Shown here piece by piece: positions 1 through 11,189 of a DNA stretch of 64,000 bases. Origin of the DNA: Halicephalobus mephisto (lineage: Eukaryota; Nematoda; Chromadorea; Rhabditida; Panagrolaimidae). The notes under the pieces were generated by a model. It searched no databases and was not told the DNA's origin. It saw only the letters and a list, made by a program, of their open reading frames with translations. Positions within the stretch are counted from its first letter, which is position 1. Every line of letters begins with the position of its first letter. The position numbers and the translations under genes were made by a program. The DNA is taken from NCBI GenBank assembly GCA_009193035.1, contig SWDT01000182.1:186001-250000 (forward strand). The letters are read 5' to 3'.

Positions 1-3000
1 TCAATTATTAGATAGAATTTTAAAATTTTATTTATTTTTGAAAAAAATTTATCCGGATGAATTGATTGAAAAAGCAGAAGAAGCGACAGATGCCTTGAAG
101 TTGACAGAATCGGAAGTTGAAGATCTAAATTTAGATTTATTTAAAAAATCACAAAAATTAATAAATTTACCTAAATTTTTATCAATTAAAATATTCATAG
201 ATCAATTTGATTTAAATTCTTTTTCATCAACTCCATTAACAGCAGCACAAGTTTTGGGCGGAATTGTTAATTTTGTTCCAAAAAATAATGATGGAAAATT
301 GGCCGTTATTTATGCTATTTTTTCTCCATTTATTTTTGGTGAAATTGATCCTAAAGAAATTTTAGAAGAAGTTATTCCTTTTTCTGGTTTAGAAATTGTA
401 AGTTTTTTGATTTTTTAAAAATAATTTAAAATTAAAAAAAATTAATTTTTTTTGAATAATTTAAAATTTAAAAAAATTAATTTTTTTTGAATAATTTAAA
501 ATTAAAAAAAATTAATTTTTTTTGAATAATTTAAAATTAAAAAAAATTAATTTTTTTTGAATAATTTAAAATATAAAAAAATTAATTTTTTTTAAAATAA
601 TTTAAAATTAAAAAAAATTAATTTTTTTTAAAATAATTTAAAATATAAAAAAATTAATTTTTTTGAATAATTTAAAATTAAAAAAAATTAATTTTTTTGA
701 ATAATTTAATTGTTTTAAAATATTTTTGAATTTTTAAAATTAATTTAAGAATTTTTTAAAGATAATTCAAAATTTTCTTTAAAAGTATTAGTTTTTTAAA
801 AAATATTTTTGATTTTTTAATAAGTTTTAAATTTTTTAATAATTTTGATTTTTTAGGAAACGGCAATCGAGTTGTTGACTACTTTTTGGTTGAGTGATAT
901 GAATGGAAGACCGATTTCGTTTGTTTCTAGATTGGTGGAAATTTTAAAAGTTGTTCAAAAAAGTCTAGGAAAGACTTTATTACAGTCATTAGAAAGTCAA
1001 ATTCGACAAAGGTTGGTTTTTTTTAAATTTTTAGTTTTTTTAAATTTTAAATTTTTTTTAAATTTTTAGTTTTTTTTTTAATTTTTAGTTTTTTTAAATT
1101 TTAAATTTTAAATTTTTAGTTTTTTTTTAAATTTTTAGTTTTTTTAAAAAAATAACTATAAAATCAGCGATATATGTTTTTTTTGAAATTTTTGAATTTT
1201 TATCTAGAAAAAATAAAAATAAACCGTAATTCAAGGAATTTTAACGAAAATTGGTTTTTATTTTTTATAAATTTCCAAAAATTTAAATTTTTAATTTTAG
1301 TAATATTATTTCAGTGAAAACGTACAAGCTGGATTATTTTTCCTTCTTGCTGTTCGAGCTTTGAGTCGATGGGAATCTTCTAATCGAGGAGTGCCTTCTG
1401 GAGTGGAATCTGGAGTTGATGCTTTTGATGTAGATGATCAATGGGAACAAATGGATGAATATTTTGAATATTGTGAATTATTATCGAAAAATTTATCTAT
1501 ATTATCACTTTTGGATTTGTTACCTAATTCTGGCAGAGTTTCATTGAATCAATTGGCCGAGAAAGGACACGGATATTACAGGGAACAAGTAGGTACGTGG
1601 ATCGCAATTGATTTGCCAAATGAAGAAAAATTTATTTCTGTTATTAATGGTACTGAAATTGAAGAAAAAGAATTTGAAATTTTGCAAGTTTTAAGAAGAA
1701 AATTACCATTATCTTTGAAACCAGATTTGACAATTGGAGATTGTGCTTGGGAATGTGCTTCTGCGTGGTTCAAGGATGAAACAAGAAGAGTTGTGAAATT
1801 TTCGATTTCGACGAAATTTTTACAATCGTTGGATAAATGTCCAAGACTTCAACATGGATTAGCCCTGATGTTGTGGGATACTTTTGTAAGACAGCCATTT
1901 GAAAGATTATACAAATTTTTAAATGCACATGATGGTAGACGACCGCGAGACAGAGAAGCGAGAAGAGAAGTCCTGGTTTCTGATGCTGATTTGTATGAAT
2001 TTATTTGTTCTGTTGAAAGATTACTTAGATCGTTGTTGTATGCAGTGGTAGATTTGGAACAACAACCTTTAATTGTACATAATTATGAAGATATTCTAGA
2101 AAGATTTATGGATTATGTTAATTTGAGAAAATCATCGAAAATTAAAAAACCTACATTAGCTGAAATAGCAGGAAAACAAAAATCGGTAAATTATCATCTT
2201 GTTCAACATCATTTACATTTGGTTTTAACAATGAAATTGAAATTTTTATGTAGTCTTCAAATTCAACCAAAATTTGTTTTTGATGGTATTGGACATAGAG
2301 CGTTTTTTGAACCTTTTCATTCACATCCATTGATCCCGTTGGCAAGAGTAGAAGAAATTATTAAAAAAAGAAGACAAAGATTTCTAGAAGAATGTGTTCA
2401 AAATGTCGGAAGTAATGCAGAAGCAAATCAACAACAACAATGGCAAGTAGTTTTGGAACTTGCGACAGAATGGCAACTTGATGTAGATTCTCTCAGAATT
2501 AAGGTAATTTTTAAAAATTATAAATTTGTAAAGTTATTTTTTAAAATTATAAATTTATAAAAAGTTATTTTTTAAAATTATAAATTTCTAAAAAAAGTTT
2601 TTTTTAAAATTATAAATTTCTAAAAAGTTATTTTTAAAAATTATAAATTTCTAAAAAGTTATTTTTTAAATTATAAATTTCTAAAAAGTTATTTTTAAAA
2701 ATTATAAATTTCTAAAAAAATTACTTTTTAAGTATTGTTTTAGACCACTTTAGTTTTTAAAACCTTTAGATTCGTTTTGACAGTTTTGTAGGAAATTCAT
2801 ATATGATTTTATTAATAATCTTTAAAATTTTCAGGAAATAATAATGTACTATGAAAATGGAATGGATTCAGAAGCCGAAAGAGTGACATCAATCGTTCAA
2901 GATAGAAAAAAATTGGCTTTTGAACTTTTCCCAATTGTTGTTTCTAGAATTCGGTACTTTGAAGATGCTGATTTTTATCAAACTATTGCAAGAAAATCTC

Positions 3001-3212
3001 TTGCTTCTCTGTCGACGATCGATTACATGAAATCCTTTGTGGAAAACGACATCCCGAGTTTTGAAGTGGATCCAGAATTGACGAAACGAATAATCAGGTT
3101 AGTCAATGGGCTGCTGTTTCAAGTCTCGCTCAATGAAGTAACAGCCAAATTGAAGGTTTTACGGGACTTGGAGAATGTTAATGAGTATCTTATAACTAAA
3201 TGCAAAAAGTAA
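1..3212 (+). CDS. RAB3GAP2: Rab3 GTPase-activating protein regulatory (non-catalytic) subunit, C-terminal part; 5' end off window
   Basis: Exons 1-397 (open from the window edge, reading from base 2), 857-1011, 1315-2503 and 2835-3212. Phases agree across all three introns and the TAA is at 3210-3212. They encode about 705 residues with no start in view. The sequence resembles the C-terminal half of animal RAB3GAP2 (about 1390 residues in human), notably WQVVLELATEWQLDVDSLR followed by a helical tail, and an internal stretch rich in H/L (VQHHLHLVLTMKLKFLCSLQ). In the family this subunit pairs with the catalytic Rab3GAP1. The complex acts on Rab3 at synaptic vesicles and is also described as a Rab18 exchange factor at the ER. 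Introns 1 and 3 are filled with AT-rich short tandem repeats. The family call rests on remembered similarity, not on an alignment. The exon structure is well supported. Confidence 0.8.
420..715. repeat. AT-rich ~37-bp tandem repeat in RAB3GAP2 intron
   Basis: About eight copies of a unit containing ataatttaaaat, a poly-A run and attaattttttt. It lies wholly inside the intron 398-856 and contains no coding signal. Confidence 0.85.
2504..2834. repeat. Intron 3 of RAB3GAP2 with ~35-bp tandem repeat
   Basis: From 2507 to about 2725 the unit taaatttctaaaaagttatt repeats about six times. The remaining ~100 bases up to the TTTTCAG acceptor at 2828-2834 are non-repetitive. Confidence 0.8.
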
Positions 3213-3229
3213 AGTATCTAATTTTAAAG

Positions 3230-4589
3230 TTACTGCGTTTTGAAAAGCAATTTGGTCATGATGTAATTGATGACGGGCAATCCTTCGCCGTTAGTTCTCA
3301 CAGTTGAAGTCAGAAAATCGGGGACATAGAGATGTTTGCTGAATTCTGATTTGTACAATTTCCTAATCGCTAAGGAAGCAGAAGGTTGTTTCATAATCTG
3401 ATCAACCAGAGGTATGTGTTCTTCATCTGGTGGATCTGCTGGAATAACTAGAGCGAAATCAATGTTTTCATTGAGTTCTTGAGGATTTGGTTCTTGGGAA
3501 ACGTTTCTAGTAGGTTTTTGAGGATATTTCTTTTTCGCCGGCGGTTCTTTCGAAGTATTTCTTGCTGGAGTTTTGCGGGTTCTTCTAGACATAGGTTCAG
3601 TTGAAAGTCTTCTAGATGGTGGGTTTGGAGTCCCAACTTGAGTAGAAACCTGTCTTCCTTGGTTCTGGTTTTTTGCTGTCAATGCTTCAATTCTTTCTGA
3701 TTGTCGTCTTACTTCCCTTTCAATCATGGTATTGGACGGAGGTTGCGGAGTCTTCCCTCTGGCACCGGACATACTTACTGATGATTCTCCGAGCCTCGAC
3801 TTCGTTCCCATGTAATCCTTGCGTACTTTTTCTGACAAATGTCCCGTTCTCTTGGGTTCCGTCCGTTGAGACGCATTCTCCAGTTCTGGTGTCTTCGTTC
3901 TGACGTGATTCTGGACGTTCTCCCTTGGATTTCCATTTGCAGCAATTCTCTGGAAAATTTAATCCTAAAAATAAAAAAATAAAAAACTTACGCCAAATAT
4001 CTGTCTTTGGCCCGATTTCTGTCGTTTAATTCTGCTCAGGTCATTCACCGGCGGAAGAGGAGAAAAAACCTCCACTCCTTGTCCTTCATCTGCAGGGATT
4101 TTTTATAGAAAGTTGAAATATAAAAACTCATATGAAAACTCCATATGTAGATTTGGTGTAAAAAACTCATGAGAATTTCATAAAAAACCAACATATTAAA
4201 ACTTCATATAGGGAAACTTTATGAACAAGGTTTTAGTAATGAAAAAAGTTTATTTTTAGCGGTTTAATAAATAGAAAATTTAAGTTATAGAAGTTTAATA
4301 TATGGGAAAATCCGTTTTTAGGAGTTTAATATATAAAAAAGTTTATTTTTTGGAATTTAATATATAAAGAAATAAATTACAAAAATTCGATATACAAAAA
4401 TTTTAAATTATAAGGACTTTATATATAAAAACCTTAAATTTCAAGGATTTCATACACAAAAAACCTAAATTATAGGAGTTTAATATATCGAAAATTAAAA
4501 TATAGAAATTAATATATAGAAAAATAACATAAAAACTTACATTGATTAGTTTGATCACGAGACCTAGACCGGCCTCGCCAACGTTGCAT
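3230..4589 (-). CDS. Unrecognised basic, low-complexity 288-aa protein
   Basis: Minus-strand exons 4541-4589, 3992-4089 and 3230-3949; 867 nt in total, with the stop complementary to 3230-3232. The start is an ATG at 4589-4587 with an in-frame TGA three codons upstream. Splicing at AAT|gtaagt into ctgcag|ATG keeps the frame only from this ATG. The N-terminus is Arg/Ser-rich (MQRWRGRSRSRDQTNQ). The middle is Pro/Lys/Arg/Ser/Thr-rich, with several RxxS/T sites and a basic run (PPAKKKYPQKPTR) that could serve as a nuclear localisation signal. The last ~90 residues are more acidic and then ordered (HLYVPDFLTSTVRTNGEGLP). I recognise no domain and assign no function. Its stop lies 17 bp from the RAB3GAP2 stop, so the two genes converge. 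Confidence 0.7.
4090..4540. repeat. Intron 1 of the 288-aa gene, diverged ~40-bp AT-rich repeats
   Basis: Between about 4200 and 4525 a loose unit built on ggagtttaatatata recurs about eight times. Nothing coding is seen. Confidence 0.7.
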
Positions 4590-5568
4590 TTCACATCAAC
4601 AGATAACAAATCAATACCAATCGACTGTCATCAGGAAAAAATTAAACAAGAAAAACGACAAATTTAATCTGAAAATTACATTAAAAAAATAAAAAATTAC
4701 TACAAAGTTTTTTCGACAAGAATTTTTGGGATTTTCAGAAACCTAGGTTTTTCAGATTTTAGAGTGCTTCGAAAAATCAAGGAAGACTTCAGAAGCTTTC
4801 ATTTGGATTCTGGAAATTTCGAAATTCTAAAAAGTCCCAAAAATTTGAATATTTTTATAAAAGTAGAAAATTAACATTTTAAAAAAGTAAACTCGAAACC
4901 AATTCCTAGAATCTTCCAGAATTTTCGGTTTCAGAAGACTCCAGAAGTATCTACCGGATTTTGGAGAATCCTAAAATCTGCGAAATTTCAGCATTAAAAA
5001 AAATAAAAAACAAATTACTTTTTTACAAAACAATCTCAACACGAACTTTCGGAATCTTCAGAAATTTCCAGAATTTCAAGTTTCAGACGGTTTTGGAAGT
5101 TTTTATTCGATTCCGGAAGACTTAGGAATTATTACGAAATCCTGTAATCGTAAGGCGAAGAGTGCTCGCTTTGGCGTTCTGTTCCGGACGCATGCTCGGT
5201 TGACATTCCGAAACATAGTCGGACCATGTCTGCGACCATTCTTTCCTTGTTTCATGTAGATTTTTGGTTTTTTAAATGTAATCTCGTGTTGTTGTTTTTC
5301 TGATTTTTGTTGATACCGGTTCAGTTTTCAACTCCAAGCTTGGGTGGATCTTTGCTGTGAACGGGACTGCGAACGCGGTTGAGAAATGCAGGTTTGTGAT
5401 TTTTGCGAATTATTTCGAAAAATTTATTTATTTTTATATTTTCTCACGTAAAATATTATTATTTGTAACTAAGATTGTCGAAAAATGGGTATTGATGCTT
5501 GTTAAGGGGAAAACGGTTTAATTTATATATGAAAAATCAAATTTAATAATTTTTTTAAGATTTCACCG
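4590..5568. promoter_or_regulatory. Divergent intergenic region between the 288-aa gene and cdk-9
   Basis: The genes on either side point away from it. 4680-5150 holds diverged repeats of the type 'aatttccagaatttc'. 5155-5400 is a GC-richer unique stretch. A possible donor at 5391 (AATGCAG|gtttgtg) could make part of it an untranslated first exon of cdk-9. A TTTTTTTAAG at 5550-5559 just before the cdk-9 ATG could be a cis- or trans-splice acceptor. This is inference; no TATA box is claimed. Confidence 0.45.
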
Positions 5569-7874
5569 ATGAACAACATTTCATCATATCAGAAGCACAA
5601 GACGAGCCAACCGTCCACGATGAACGGCCCCGGTAGGTATGGACAACAGCATCAGAGCTCCAGGGATCAAAAGCATCAGCCTCCCCAGCGATATGCTCCA
5701 TATCCAGCACCGCAGCAGAACCACCGCAACGCCCCACCCAGAGCGCCCTACGACCAGCGTCCCAAGCCCCCTCTCGAGCAGAAACCCCCCAGTCAAGCTT
5801 CTTCGTCCTCCAACGCCATGACTAACAATTTTCGATCGCCACAAACCCAAAGAAAAATCCCAAAAAGAAGTGAGTTCAATTTCGATGATGAAATGGATGA
5901 GTTTCGTCATTTTGCAGATTTCGACACGATTAAAGATGCACTAGAAGTGGTTCAGTTGGTGCCGGCATCGCATTATACGTTGTTGAAAGAGGAAAGTCAG
6001 TCCTACGAGAGAATCATGAAGATCGGCCAAGGAACTTTCGGCGAAGTCTTCAAGTGCAGATGCAAGTCGACGGGAAAACTGGTCGCGATCAAGCGGATAA
6101 TGATGGAAGCAGAACGAGAAGGCTTTCCTATAACTGCTCTGAGGGAAATCAAAATGCTGAAGTTGATGCGTCATGTGAATGTGACGGAGTTGGTGGATAT
6201 TTGTGTTTCTACAAACAATGACGGGAAAGACAAAAAACCACAGTTTTTCTTGGTTTTTGCCTTCTGCGATCATGATTTAGCCGGTATTTTGAACAGAAGA
6301 GAACTAAAATTAGAAGCAGTCGTGGTTAAAACAATGCTGAAACATATGTTCGAAGGTTTGAGCTACATTCACGGATGCAAGGTCCTACATAGGGACATGA
6401 AAACGGCGAATATACTGCTTTCGAAAGACGGATATCTGAAATTAGCTGATTTCGGTTTAGCAAGACCCATGGTGCAAGACAAATGCTACACAAACAGAGT
6501 CGTAACAATGTGGTATAGACCCCCTGAATTACTACTCGGCGAAAGGAACTATGACGCAAAAATAGATGTCTGGGGCGCTGGTTGCATAATGATTGAGTTC
6601 TGGATTCGGGCTCCTATCTTCCAGGTTTGGTTTTTTATTTTTTTCAGAAAATTTCTCAGAAATAATTTTGCCACATACGTTACTGAAAATAAGTTATTTT
6701 TAATCACTGCGAATTGAGATAATAGTCAACTTTAAACTAGTTTTGAAATTTTTCCTATATTTTTGAGATTACTTTGTAAAAACTTTTAAAGTTTTATAAA
6801 GTAAGTTTGTTTTGTTATTGACTGAATGGACTAGTTACTGTTAATATGTAATTTTGGCTATATTGCAAAGAAATTGTTGACGATTTGTCAGCGATAATTC
6901 ACTAATCAGTCAAATTTCCATCTTATTCATGCAACTATTAGTCAATAAACGCGGGAAAATTTTAATTAAAATGAAGGAAACTATTTTTAATGGAATATTC
7001 TAGTTTTGATTTTGGTTTTTGAATTTTTGGAATTATTTTCATATATAGCTATCGAAATTCAAAACTATATAGGATATTTCCTACCTTTTTAATTTTGATG
7101 TAGAAGTTTTGAGATGTTTAGGAATAATATAGTTTTAAAAAGATAATTCCGAAATTATGTAGGATTTCGGATAAGTTATCGCAGCGTGTTTTTAAAAAAC
7201 TCGAAAAATTCCCTTCAAGACAATTGGACATCGTTTATTGTGAATTTTATTTTAATATGATTGTAAAATTAAAATAGCTGTTATGCAGTATCGAAATTTT
7301 AACTTTTTAGTTTCTAGAAAATTAATATTTTTAACGAAGTAGTTTTAAAAAGTTTTTTCCTAATTACTTGGTTACAATGGTAGGGTCATTTCAGGGAAGC
7401 AATGATATAAATCAACTAGAATTGATAATGAAACTCTGTGGACCAATCACGACAGAAACTGTTCCTAAAGCGGAATCTTTACCGAATTTCAAAAATAGCG
7501 TTATTGATCCTAACAAATACAAACGGAGTATACCTGAAAAACTCGGGAAAATGGTTACGGTAATATGAAATTTACTTTTGGCTTTAATTTTTTGTTTTTA
7601 GCACCGTACTGCTCTGGATCTGATAGATCAATGTTTATGTCTGGATCCTGATCGACGACCATCAGCAAGTGAAGCTTTGGAGCATCCGTATTTTCATTCA
7701 GAACCATTTCCGATGAGGAATGTTGCGAATTTTGCAGCATCTTTGAAGACGAGCTTCTTCGAATATACGATTAATAGAGGACCGAAAGCCAAACCTGCTG
7801 GTGGAATTCCGCTTCCAAAACAGAATCGTCCAAATCAAAAACCTGCGAATCAATTTTTTGATCGCATTTATTAA
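5569..7874 (+). CDS. cdk-9: Cyclin-dependent kinase 9 (P-TEFb catalytic subunit)
   Basis: Exons 5569-6624, 7395-7559 and 7602-7874, all phase 0; 497 residues. The kinase with cyclin T phosphorylates the RNA polymerase II CTD and pause factors in the nucleus. Visible motifs: glycine loop GQGTFGEV (153-160), catalytic lysine in VAIK (K175), the CDK9 signature PITALRE (187-193), HRDMK (H274-K278), DFG (294-296), activation-loop Thr308 in CYTNRVVTMWYRPPELLLG (equivalent to human T186), and a C-lobe ending NQFFDRIY. Human CDK9 is 372 residues. The difference is a ~140-residue Pro/Gln-rich N-terminal extension; from memory, C. elegans CDK-9 is also extended. The start is the first ATG of the open frame, preceded within ten bases by a TTTAAG acceptor-like site. 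The kinase part is certain. The exact 5' end is less so. Confidence 0.95.
6625..7394 (+). other. cdk-9 intron 1 (770 bp)
   Basis: AT-rich, without tandem repeats. Donor CAG|gtttgg, acceptor tttcag. No coding signal is seen. Confidence 0.85.
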
Positions 7875-8007
7875 TTTTATAGTGTAGAATCTCTATTGAA
7901 ATCTTTCATTATCCAGGAAATTTTCTTTGGGTCAGAGTTTAATCTCAGTTTTTAACCTTTCCGAAAGCTCATCCGGGTCTATTTTTGAGCAGTAATTTTA
8001 GGATCAC

Positions 8008-8013
8008 TTTATT
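8008..8013 (-). terminator. Candidate poly(A) signal for the zinc-finger gene
   Basis: TTTATT on the plus strand (AATAAA on the minus), about 135 bp past the zinc-finger stop. It lies upstream of the cdk-9 hexamer, so the two 3' UTRs would overlap by roughly 80-100 bp if both are used. Confidence 0.4.
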
Positions 8014-8090
8014 TGAAAATTTTACAGTTTTTTTCTAAAAAAAACAAAATATTGTTTTTCGTTGTATTAAGTTATGAGAAAATGGGAGAC

Positions 8091-8096
8091 AATAAA
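8091..8096 (+). terminator. Candidate poly(A) signal AATAAA for cdk-9
   Basis: AATAAA about 217 bp after the cdk-9 stop and ahead of the end of the convergent zinc-finger CDS. It is the only canonical hexamer between the two stops on this strand that I noticed. Confidence 0.5.
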
Positions 8097-8146
8097 CATG
8101 GATCCTGAAGGAACATCGGGAAAAAAAATATGAATTTTAACAGTAA

Positions 8147-10424
8147 TCAAGCAATAGGTTCGAATTTTACGAGATTATTTGAAGATTTTTGGATATCTAG
8201 TAATGAACATAGACCAAATGCAAGAAGTGGATTACAGGATAGTTGACTTAGAGCAGCAAGATTTGGTAAAGGTGTTGTTGGAGTTGATAGTGGAGAATAA
8301 AGTGAAAGAAGATTTGAAGCGAAATTTTGATTAAAAATAGAAAAATTTGGAATTTGATTATTTTGAATATTGAGGGAATTTCGAGATTTAGAATTTTCAA
8401 GAAGCATTGCTGGGGTTATGAGGTTTCTTTCGACTTGAGACATGAAGTCTTCTGGACGAGCTGTATGAAGTTGCATGTGTTTTTCGATTTGATTTTTTTT
8501 CTTACTGTACCAGTTACAGAAAACACATTTGTAATTCAGAAGGCCTTTGGGATTTTCATGACCGAGTTTATGAAGGATTAGTTTGTCTTCTGATGATGTT
8601 CTGAATGGACAATCTCCACAGATTAAATTTGCAGAAATATTTGAAATTTCATCATCGTCTGTTCTGGAAGACAAAGCGGAAGAAGCTCCGTCAGTTTCGC
8701 TTCTGAGACTACATGGAGATGAAGTTGTTGCTGATGATAGATTACTGTGACTTCCGATGGATTTTTGACCATATACAGGAGAAAAATTAATTTTTATAGA
8801 TAACGGAGTACAGGCGACGAGGGAGTTGCAGTGGGAAGAGGCCGCGGAGACTTCTTCGAAGGACTTTTTGCATTGAAGACATTCGAAAGGGGAAACGTTG
8901 TGGGCTTGATGTAGATGGTTGATGACTTGATCGATTGAATCTTGTTCGAATAAGCACATCAAACATCTGAAAGCCGGAGAATTGGACGAATTGGAAGAAG
9001 ACGAAGCAGAACTATGTTCTTCTTTGATAAAAATTGTCGGTGAATTTTTCTTTTTTCCAAAATCCTCTTTCGAAGTTAATTCATCTTTTAACTCGTTGTT
9101 GACGTCGAAGGCCTTGCTTCTACTGTACTTGGAGACAACTCTGATCCCATGGGCCTTGGCCACGTGTCTGATCAGATCCGCCTTCCACTTCGAAGTCCGA
9201 TTACAGTACTTGCATTTGAAAGGCCTCTCGTTCGTGTGGACCCTTTTGTGCCGAATCATCTCAGAAACCCACTTCCCTTGGTATCCACAGATGGAACACA
9301 TTCGTGTCGAGACATCTGGATCAGTCTCAAGTCTCTTCATTTCCATTTCGTCATCCGGAAGTTCGATGGCTTCTGTTTCTGTTTGGTACCGTTTTGCGTA
9401 AGGATCCAAATCGGCCCGTTTCGCGACCAGTCCATCGAGGGTGTTGTCAGAGTTCCCGATGACACGACGGCGTTTTCTTTCTTCTCTGTGCTGAAATGTG
9501 AAAATTAAACTTTAATAATAAATTTTAAATAAAAATGAATTTTTTTGAGAAATAATTTCGAGAATTTCCTAGAATCTTTAGAAACTTCCAAAATCCTAGT
9601 TTTCAGATCGTTTTAGAAATTTCTAGAGAATTGTGGGAAATTTTAGAAAGTTTCTGTGAAGTTATGGAGATTTTTACAGGATTCTAGAGGACTTCAAAAG
9701 TTTCTATAAGATTCTAGAAGCTTCTGGGAATTTCTACTGGACTTCAGAAGTTCCCCATAAGTTTCTAGAAGCTTCTACTAGATTTTAAAAGACTTCAGAA
9801 GTTCCCCATAAGTTTCTAGAAGCTTCTAGTGAACTTTAAAGAACTTCAGAAGTTCCCCATAAATTTCTAAAATTTTCTACTAGACTTCGAAGGACTTCAG
9901 AAGTTCCCCATGAGTTTCTAAAACCTTCTAGTAGATTCTGGGAGCTTCTATTAGATTTCTGAATGTTTTCGAAGTTTCTCCTAAATTCTGAAAGCTCCCA
10001 GAAGCTTCTATAATATTCTAAAAGACTTCAAAAGTTCTGAAAAGATCCTAAAAGTTTCCAGAAGTAGCTTTTAACTTCTAGAATCTTCCAGAAGATTCTG
10101 CAAAGTTTTGGAAGATCCAGAAAATTTCCACAAGATTCTAAACTTGAAAAATCGCTGATTTTCAAAATATTTCAGATTTCCAAAAAATTCAAAACTGACC
10201 TTGTGGGGATAAACAGGGATTTGTCGTTGAGAATTCAGCTGATTCAAAGCAGAATTCGCCAGACATTTTGCAAGACTTAATTCTAACAATTGACGTTGAG
10301 TTTTTTCATCGTCAGTGGGTTCCGGTGTGGTTCTGGATTCAGAAGACGAATCTGTGCACTCAGGTTGCTCCATCGGGGTTGGAGATCCAGAAGTAGATCT
10401 CATTTCTTCAGAATCCGAAGACAT
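8147..10424 (-). CDS. C2H2 zinc-finger transcription factor
   Basis: Exons 10200-10424 and 8147-9490 (donor CACAAG|gtcag, acceptor tttcag), phase 0; 522 residues. The ATG at 10424 has a TAA directly upstream in frame. Five good C2H2 fingers are visible at about residues 140-160 (CSICGYQ...HKRVH), 168-189 (CKYCNRT...HVAKAH), 251-272, 366-386 (CGDCPFR...HKLGH) and 397-417 (CVFCNWY...HMQLH), plus a degenerate one near 279. Fingers 1 and 2 are joined by a TNERPFK linker of the canonical TGEKP class and are followed by a basic stretch (RVVSKYSRSK). An RKRRR cluster near residue 80 could be a nuclear localisation signal. IKEE and VKFE near the C-terminus fit sumoylation consensus. Serine-rich linkers separate the finger groups. 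It is probably a nuclear DNA-binding regulator. I cannot name the orthologue. Its single intron carries unusual TTC/GAA arrays. Confidence 0.88.
9560..10145. repeat. Intronic TTCTAGAA/CTTCAGAAG array, heat-shock-element-like
   Basis: This stretch occupies most of the zinc-finger gene's intron 9491-10199. Units of about 62-66 bp repeat the phrases cttcagaagttccccataag and tttctagaagcttcta. The densest site, 10076-10098, reads TTC-2-GAA-2-TTC-2-GAA-2-TTC exactly, which is five alternating nGAAn blocks. Confidence 0.8.
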
Positions 10425-10600
10425 TTAACTTTCAATTTTTGAGAATTTCTAAAATTATTAAATTTAAAAAAATAAAAAACACGCAAAAATTAAAATCAAT
10501 TCAAAAATCACGTTTTCTAATTGGATGAAATTCGGAAGGACATTCGTGGACAAAGTTAATCAGAATACAGTAATCAAAATTGTTGTTGGAAAATTAATGA
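10425..10600. other. 5' flank of the zinc-finger gene
   Basis: AT-rich flank. A minus-strand TTTTAG acceptor-like site lies about 30 bases before the ATG. aaaacacgcaaaaatt, near 10480, recurs near 14100 and 38168. No gene is seen. Confidence 0.4.
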
Positions 10601-11110
10601 AATATTTTTCGTCATAGGACCAATGAGGGACAATTAAGAAGTTTTTTAATAATATTTTAGAAAAATTAAAGTAATGGTCCCGACACGAATGATTCTTAGT
10701 TATCAGTTACTATTCGTTGTGGGATCAATGGAAGAAAATTAGAAGTTTTTTAATAATATTTATAAAATTAAAGTAGTGGTCCCAACACGAAAGATTCTTA
10801 GTTATCAGTTACTATTCGTTATGGGACCAATGGAAGAAAATTAAGAAGTTTTTTAATATTATTTTAGAAAAATTAAAGTAGTGGTCCCAACACGAAAGAT
10901 TCTTAGTTATCAGTTTCTATTCGTTGTGGGACCAATGGAGTAATATCGAAAATTTCTTTTATATTTTTTCAGAAAAATTAAAGTAACGGTCCCAACACGA
11001 GTGATTCTTGATTATTATATATCATTCCAGTCAGGACCATTACTGTCTACCTTATTTCCTCTGACCTTCATTTACTAAGGGCACAGTTCAAGTGCCGGTC
11101 CCGCCACGAA
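10600..11110. repeat. ~100-120-bp tandem repeat containing a GACACGAA motif
   Basis: Four to five copies of a unit that includes ggtcccaacacgaaagattc, ttagttatcagt and gtgggaccaatgg. Each copy carries the C(C/G)ACACGAA motif and, further on, its approximate reverse complement (attcgttgtggga), so each unit can fold back. Confidence 0.85.
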
Positions 11111-11189
11111 CGATACTTGGTCATTTTTAAGGTCCCGAGTTTGGTCACTGATCCTTTAAAATTTCAAAATTCTCAAAAAATCCAAAAGA

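Noticed and set aside
1286..1314. Alternative acceptor at 1300 (ttttag|taatatt) for RAB3GAP2 exon 3
   Set aside because: It breaks the frame into ENVQAGLFFLL. The acceptor at 1314 keeps it open and in phase.
5155..5240. Resemblance of gtgctcgctttggcg to the start of U6 snRNA
   Set aside because: Only about a dozen bases agree, and the conserved U6 body (ACAGAG box, T-run terminator) does not follow.
5584..5910. Minus-strand open frame of 108 codons across the cdk-9 5' exon
   Set aside because: It is a shadow of the GC-rich Pro/Gln-coding stretch of cdk-9. No start or splice support.
8982..9508. Two plus-strand open frames (139 and 119 codons) opposite the zinc-finger gene
   Set aside because: They are antisense to a clear C2H2 coding exon and have no family resemblance.
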